Source: Lates calcarifer
Taxonomy: Eukaryota; Chordata; Actinopteri; Centropomidae
Direction: 5' to 3'
Length of the DNA stretch: 64,000 nucleotides
Assembly (NCBI RefSeq): GCF_001640805.2
Contig: NC_066838.1
Location: forward strand, 4,799,101 to 4,863,100
The position numbers and the translations under genes were made by a program. Under the pieces are notes generated by a model. That model was not told the origin of the DNA and did not search any database. It saw nothing but the letters and a program-made list of their open reading frames with translations. Shown piece by piece: positions 60,000-64,000 of the stretch. The number at the start of each line of letters is the position of its first letter. The first letter of the stretch is position 1.

Positions 60000-60378
60000 A
60001 ACTATTACGTGCGAGTCACACACTGAGATTGTGCACAAACTGCCAGCATTTGCTCACCAATTAGCAAAGCATTAAGCGCTGAGCCCTGCTATCTGTGGCA
60101 CGGCTCATTAAACCAGCACTAAACATTAGCATGCTACAAGATAGGGAGCGGTGTTACCGTAAAGCGCTGTTTGCGCATCCTGTTCTCAGAAGAATCCAAC
60201 ACCATACTCCTCATCTGTCTGCCTCATGATGGCGACTTGGCTCTTCCTCGTTTTGGTTCATCATTCAGATTCCACATTCGAACGTGGTAAACGTGCGCGA
60301 AGTGACGCAGTAGTTAAGATAGATGATCAGCTAGCATCAGGACTAGCTAGCGTCAATATCAACTCAGTCACAGTGTAA
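60000..60378. promoter_or_regulatory. CpG-richer island, possible promoter or conserved block
   Basis: Contains many CpG dinucleotides for this window (for example AGCGGTGTTACCG, AAAGCGCTGTTTGCGCATC, AACGTGCGCGAAGTGACGCAG, the last with a CRE-like TGACGC), in repeat-free sequence. A small ORF starts inside. No TATA box is visible. A promoter is possible; a conserved enhancer is the alternative. Confidence 0.25.
60226..60378 (+). other. Small ORF, 50 codons, secretory-like with GKR motif
   Basis: Starts MMATWLFLVLVHHSDS, a basic-poor hydrophobic N-terminus like a short signal peptide, then TFERGKRARSDAV. GKR followed by AR resembles the amidation and dibasic cleavage sites of peptide hormone precursors. 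It ends at TAA 60376-60378. A donor-like CGTG|GTAAAC at 60287 could instead end a first exon there. Fifty open codons can arise by chance, no family is recognised and the start context is not strong. Confidence 0.15.
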
Positions 60379-63300
60379 CTTTTTTCACTACCCCGCTGTG
60401 TTTTTTTTATCCCGTTGTCTTCAAAAACATATGCCTGTTCTTATCAGTTTCTTCTTGTTTAAAATACAAACGCATAATTATGCTGCCGGTTTCTATTTTG
60501 GCTTCCTGAGTGTAGCCTACAGCAGCGCCGCCTGGAGGCGACGAGAGAAACAGTAAGAGTAGGCTATATTTGATGGTCATAGTTAAAGCTGCAAACAAAG
60601 AGTTATTTTCCATGTACTTCCAACTGACTCATTTTAAACATTTCTTTGAGAACCAAACACAGCATCTTCAAAATTACATTTTCTATCAAACCAACTGTCA
60701 GAAACCCAGAGATATTTAATTTCAATTTTACTAGTTGTGACAAAACAACACATATTTCAAGCTTTATTTTGTTAAATGGCAGTATTCATTTTCACCCATT
60801 AAGCAACATTACTTACCCTATAAGTGCCATTTTCACAGATGGAAGTTAGTTTGTAGCTTTGGTTCCACAAGCCAACACCTGCTGGGGACTATTCATAGCT
60901 CCCACCCAATACTAGTTCAGTCTGGCAAGTCACTCATGGGAAGATTATAACATGAATTCAAAGCATGTACAGGGCTGATAGTGGTCATCTAGGATCTGAC
61001 CTCACTCAGTGAGAGATTAGGGAGTATTTTAGCACTTAGGGCTCCCTTGTCCCAAAGTCAATGGGTTTTTTGAATGGATTTTTGGTTAGATGCCTGAAAT
61101 AAGGTCTGTGGTTAATACAAGCTCAACACAAGTGGTTAACACACCTTCATGTTTTATTCTATAACATAAAATACACTGAAAATATCACACTTGTGATTTT
61201 TAAGCTTACATGTCTTTTTAAAAGGCAAGGGGCTAAATGAGACTACAGAGGTTGTCAACATCATAAGGCAGCACACAAAAACCAATCTACTAATCAGTCT
61301 ACATTTACAGCCTTGTTGTGTTTTTACTAAAAAATTATGCAAGTTTTGTTCATTTGTGAAGATTATCTTGGTGAACAAAATGTTTAAGTATCATCAACTT
61401 TTGTTGGTCACAGAGTTTATTTTCTGCAATAATCCTAAAGCCTATTTAAAAAATTCTGTTGAGGGAAACAGGGTGAAGCTAACTTCCATCCCTGCGTCAC
61501 TCTATTGCCGATGGATGCTGGGGTGGAGGTGGAGCTTATGAAATGCAGTATGAAAAACAACAGCAAATAATTGCATGGCAGAGGGGGTAAATACACCATA
61601 GTAGCTTATACAGTAGGAGTGGCTTGACCTTACCTGAGGTAACTAAATCATCTCTGTATGCAGAGGAAGTTACTTTCACCAGCCTTCTGCTGCCCTCAGC
61701 TCCATATGGCTCCTAAAACTGTATGACCTATGAAAACGTCCAACAGACTTCTTTTAATAGTAGAGAACAACAGTTAAAGAAGTCTTGATGATGTTTCAGT
61801 GGCCCTTACCTAAAAATCTAAGTATGGTAATGGTAATTATAGTGTCATATAAACCTCTGCAGTTCATTGGCCTTGACTCTCACTAGCCTGTGTCATGGGA
61901 AGAGATAAGGAAATCCTCAGCACATAACACTGTCTTAGTCAAATACCTGTAAACTAAAAGAAAATGTTGTGACCTTAAGTAACAGAGGAGGCACCATCCC
62001 TAGGCAAAATGATGTTGGCAGAAACTGGGAAGACTTTGGTGCACACAGTAATGTGATTAGAACTAAATCAGAGAGAAAACACCAGGAATGAAAAAGATCT
62101 TCTTTACCTGAAGACTAGAAAAAAATGTGAAAGTTCCAGTCACTGTTTTAATGTGGAATTAGAGTAAGAGAGCTAAAACAATGCAGGAGAGTTTGTTTTC
62201 AGCCCATGTTTTTCTCTCAACTCCAAGTTAAAGTTAAAAAATTCATTCGATTCAGACCGTTATTACAAGCACATACTATGAATGTCTGATAGAATCTGTG
62301 TACATTGATCTAACTACTCAGCAGTCAAGCCCAGAACAACATGAATTGATAAACATTCTGTTGCCTTGGTACAGATAACTAAAACTAATGCTGTCTTTTA
62401 CAACAACCCTGAAACAGCCCCATTCTTTTTTCCCAGCCATTTATATCAGTGAGGATTGAGTAAATGTGAAAATCACTTCTTAGTATAACAACCATAACAA
62501 CTTGAATGCTATGCTAATATGTTAGCTGCACTGCTAAATGACCACTGGTGGCTGTGCAAGCTACAGTGCCTTATGGACCACTTTAATCCATGCTTTAAAA
62601 TGAACTTTGTCAATTTTGGCTGCCCTGCTCAGCCTGGGTGAAGTGAAAAGATGTAAAAACAACCCCCGCAGCAGACAGACATTAAAAGTGGTCTTTCTTG
62701 AAATGTTCGTTTTTATTTCATGAACTTCAAAAAAGGTGAAAGTTAAACTGTAATTGTGGCATGTATGGATACCTTACTAAGTCATAACCATAAAAACAGT
62801 AAAAAATAAAAATAAATAAATAACATAGTCATTACAAGTGAATATTGTACTGTGAGATCAGATTTTTTGGTAGAGATAAACGTAAACATAATTTAATTTA
62901 ATAATCTTGATTGCTGCCAGATGATTTTTTTAAAGATTTTTTTTTTCTTTTTAATAGCCAACTGTAATAAAGTTTGTGTTTCAGTAAACAAGAGTGAAGC
63001 ATCACACCGTCAAATATTTGACCTGATATTGGTTCTTGAACTTCGTAGTGCTTTGAATCTGAACCACTGTATACTATGGATACTGCACCAAAGTTGTGTG
63101 GAGTCCAACTTCACTCCAAAATCATCATAGATGAAATTATAGTTAGCTCAGTTATCTCAGCCCCCCTGAAGTGTCTGAGGCCAAGTGCTCAGCTTTACTG
63201 CTTTATCATCTGATATTCTTTGTAAACCTTTCCAGACCAAAGTGCTAAGATGCTTTTCGGAAGCTGGGCTTAGCTCTGCTTAGTACCAGATGACTCCTCA

Positions 63301-64000
63301 AGCCCCATGCTGCTTCCAATACCGCAGCACTGCCTGCAGCCAAGCCATAAGTGATACAGAGAGAGAAAGCAGGATCACACGTAACAGAGAGACAGCAAGA
63401 AAGGAAGGGGGTAGATGAGAGGTCGGAGGAGATAAAAGGATGACAGGGTAAGTGGAAGAGTGACAGAAGGGGATGGAGGGGTGAGGGAGTGTGGGGTGGA
63501 GTGTGGTGTTCTCTTCTGCCAGCTCTCCCGAGCATCCGTCCATCCTGCAGAGACAGAGAGAGATGAAAGTGTGAGGATAGCTCGGCGGCTAGTTAGAGGA
63601 AAGGTGAATTGAGCTCCTGCAGGGACGGTGAGGAGCAAAGCAGGCGGGGGGTTAGAGTTGGTGAAAATAGCCTGAGCTGAACTACAAGCTGAATTCCTAA
63701 TACCACATTTGCTTTTCATTGGCTCCAGTGGTCCGTCATTTGCTGCTTGCCAGAAAAGCACTTACAATCAGACCTAAAGTATTAAGGAACTCCCTTATGG
63801 GTGCTATTCTGGAATTCACTGATCTAGCCTGGTGCAATGAAAGTTAATTTTAACAGTGTTCAGGCACACATATACTGAGAGCAAGATCTGCTCAGTCTCT
63901 AAGACATCCCATTCAAAGAGAGAAATACTACATCCTAAATTACTCAATGAAAAGTTTTTATGAAGCTATGGATGAGGTGGTAAATAACCACAAATAACCA
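60379..64000. other. Unassigned DNA
   Basis: No gene recognised in the last 3.6 kb. 63340-63660 is purine-rich to GC-rich and repeat-poor, with open minus-strand frames rich in S, P and L that look compositional. 60860-61150 has the texture of an old interspersed repeat. Confidence 0.35.

Noticed and set aside
1..64000. CRISPR array, bacterial operon, rRNA or microRNA
   Set aside because: No regularly spaced repeats, no dense coding, no rRNA motifs and no mature sequence of a well-known microRNA were seen on either strand. The sequence is typical of vertebrate non-coding DNA.

Overview
The window looks like AT-rich, non-coding nuclear DNA from a ray-finned (teleost) fish. I could not identify any intact host gene. 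The reasons are eukaryotic: dense dinucleotide microsatellites (CA/GT, GA, AT), no operon-like or densely packed coding sequence, and many decayed transposable elements of kinds common in fish (hAT DNA transposons and MITEs, a non-LTR retrotransposon, a Ty3/gypsy fragment, short dispersed repeats ending in AATAAAGGATNATCTTATC). Most open frames are short and arise from low-complexity sequence. The window is either intergenic or lies inside one or more long introns.

Layout. 0-11 kb: unassigned AT-rich DNA with a degenerate hAT-like element (1976-2261), two copies of a dispersed repeat, and microsatellites. 11.6-17.1 kb: a direct segmental duplication (11695-12086 and 16653-17132). Its first copy sits between 51-52 bp direct repeats of target sequence. 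A solo-LTR-like unit (12678-12958) and a homeodomain-motif cluster (13290-13470) lie between the two copies. 17-30 kb: a tRNA-derived SINE-like unit, a TTAA-anchored element end, another dispersed repeat and a 34 bp perfect palindrome. 30-34 kb: a LINE 3' tail, possible conserved non-coding blocks, and a 194 bp hAT MITE (33371-33564) with near-perfect terminal inverted repeats and an exact 8 bp target duplication. 34.5-36.3 kb: a frameshifted, internally deleted and 3'-truncated non-LTR retrotransposon with endonuclease and reverse transcriptase motifs.

38-39.3 kb: a broken copy of a gene-like C-terminus resembling multicopy fish SAMD3-like proteins, next to two retroposon tails and hairpin-ended repeats. 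44.1-45.0 kb and 56.5-56.9 kb: two related hAT remnants carrying the same transposase piece. 48.7-50 kb: a minus-strand gypsy RNase H remnant abutting a plus-strand hAT transposase C-terminus. 53.3-56.0 kb: two long pyrimidine tracts. 58.0-58.6 kb: an element with long inverted repeats. 60.0-60.4 kb: a CpG-richer island with a small ORF that looks secretory and has a GKR motif.

The gene-like parts are mostly dead transposon genes, so there is no pathway to describe. The observations most worth checking are the 11.6 kb insertion with long target duplication, the intact hAT MITE, the SAMD3-like fragment, the 60.2 kb small ORF and several unassigned splice-flanked micro-exon candidates. Family names come from recalled motif patterns, not from searches.
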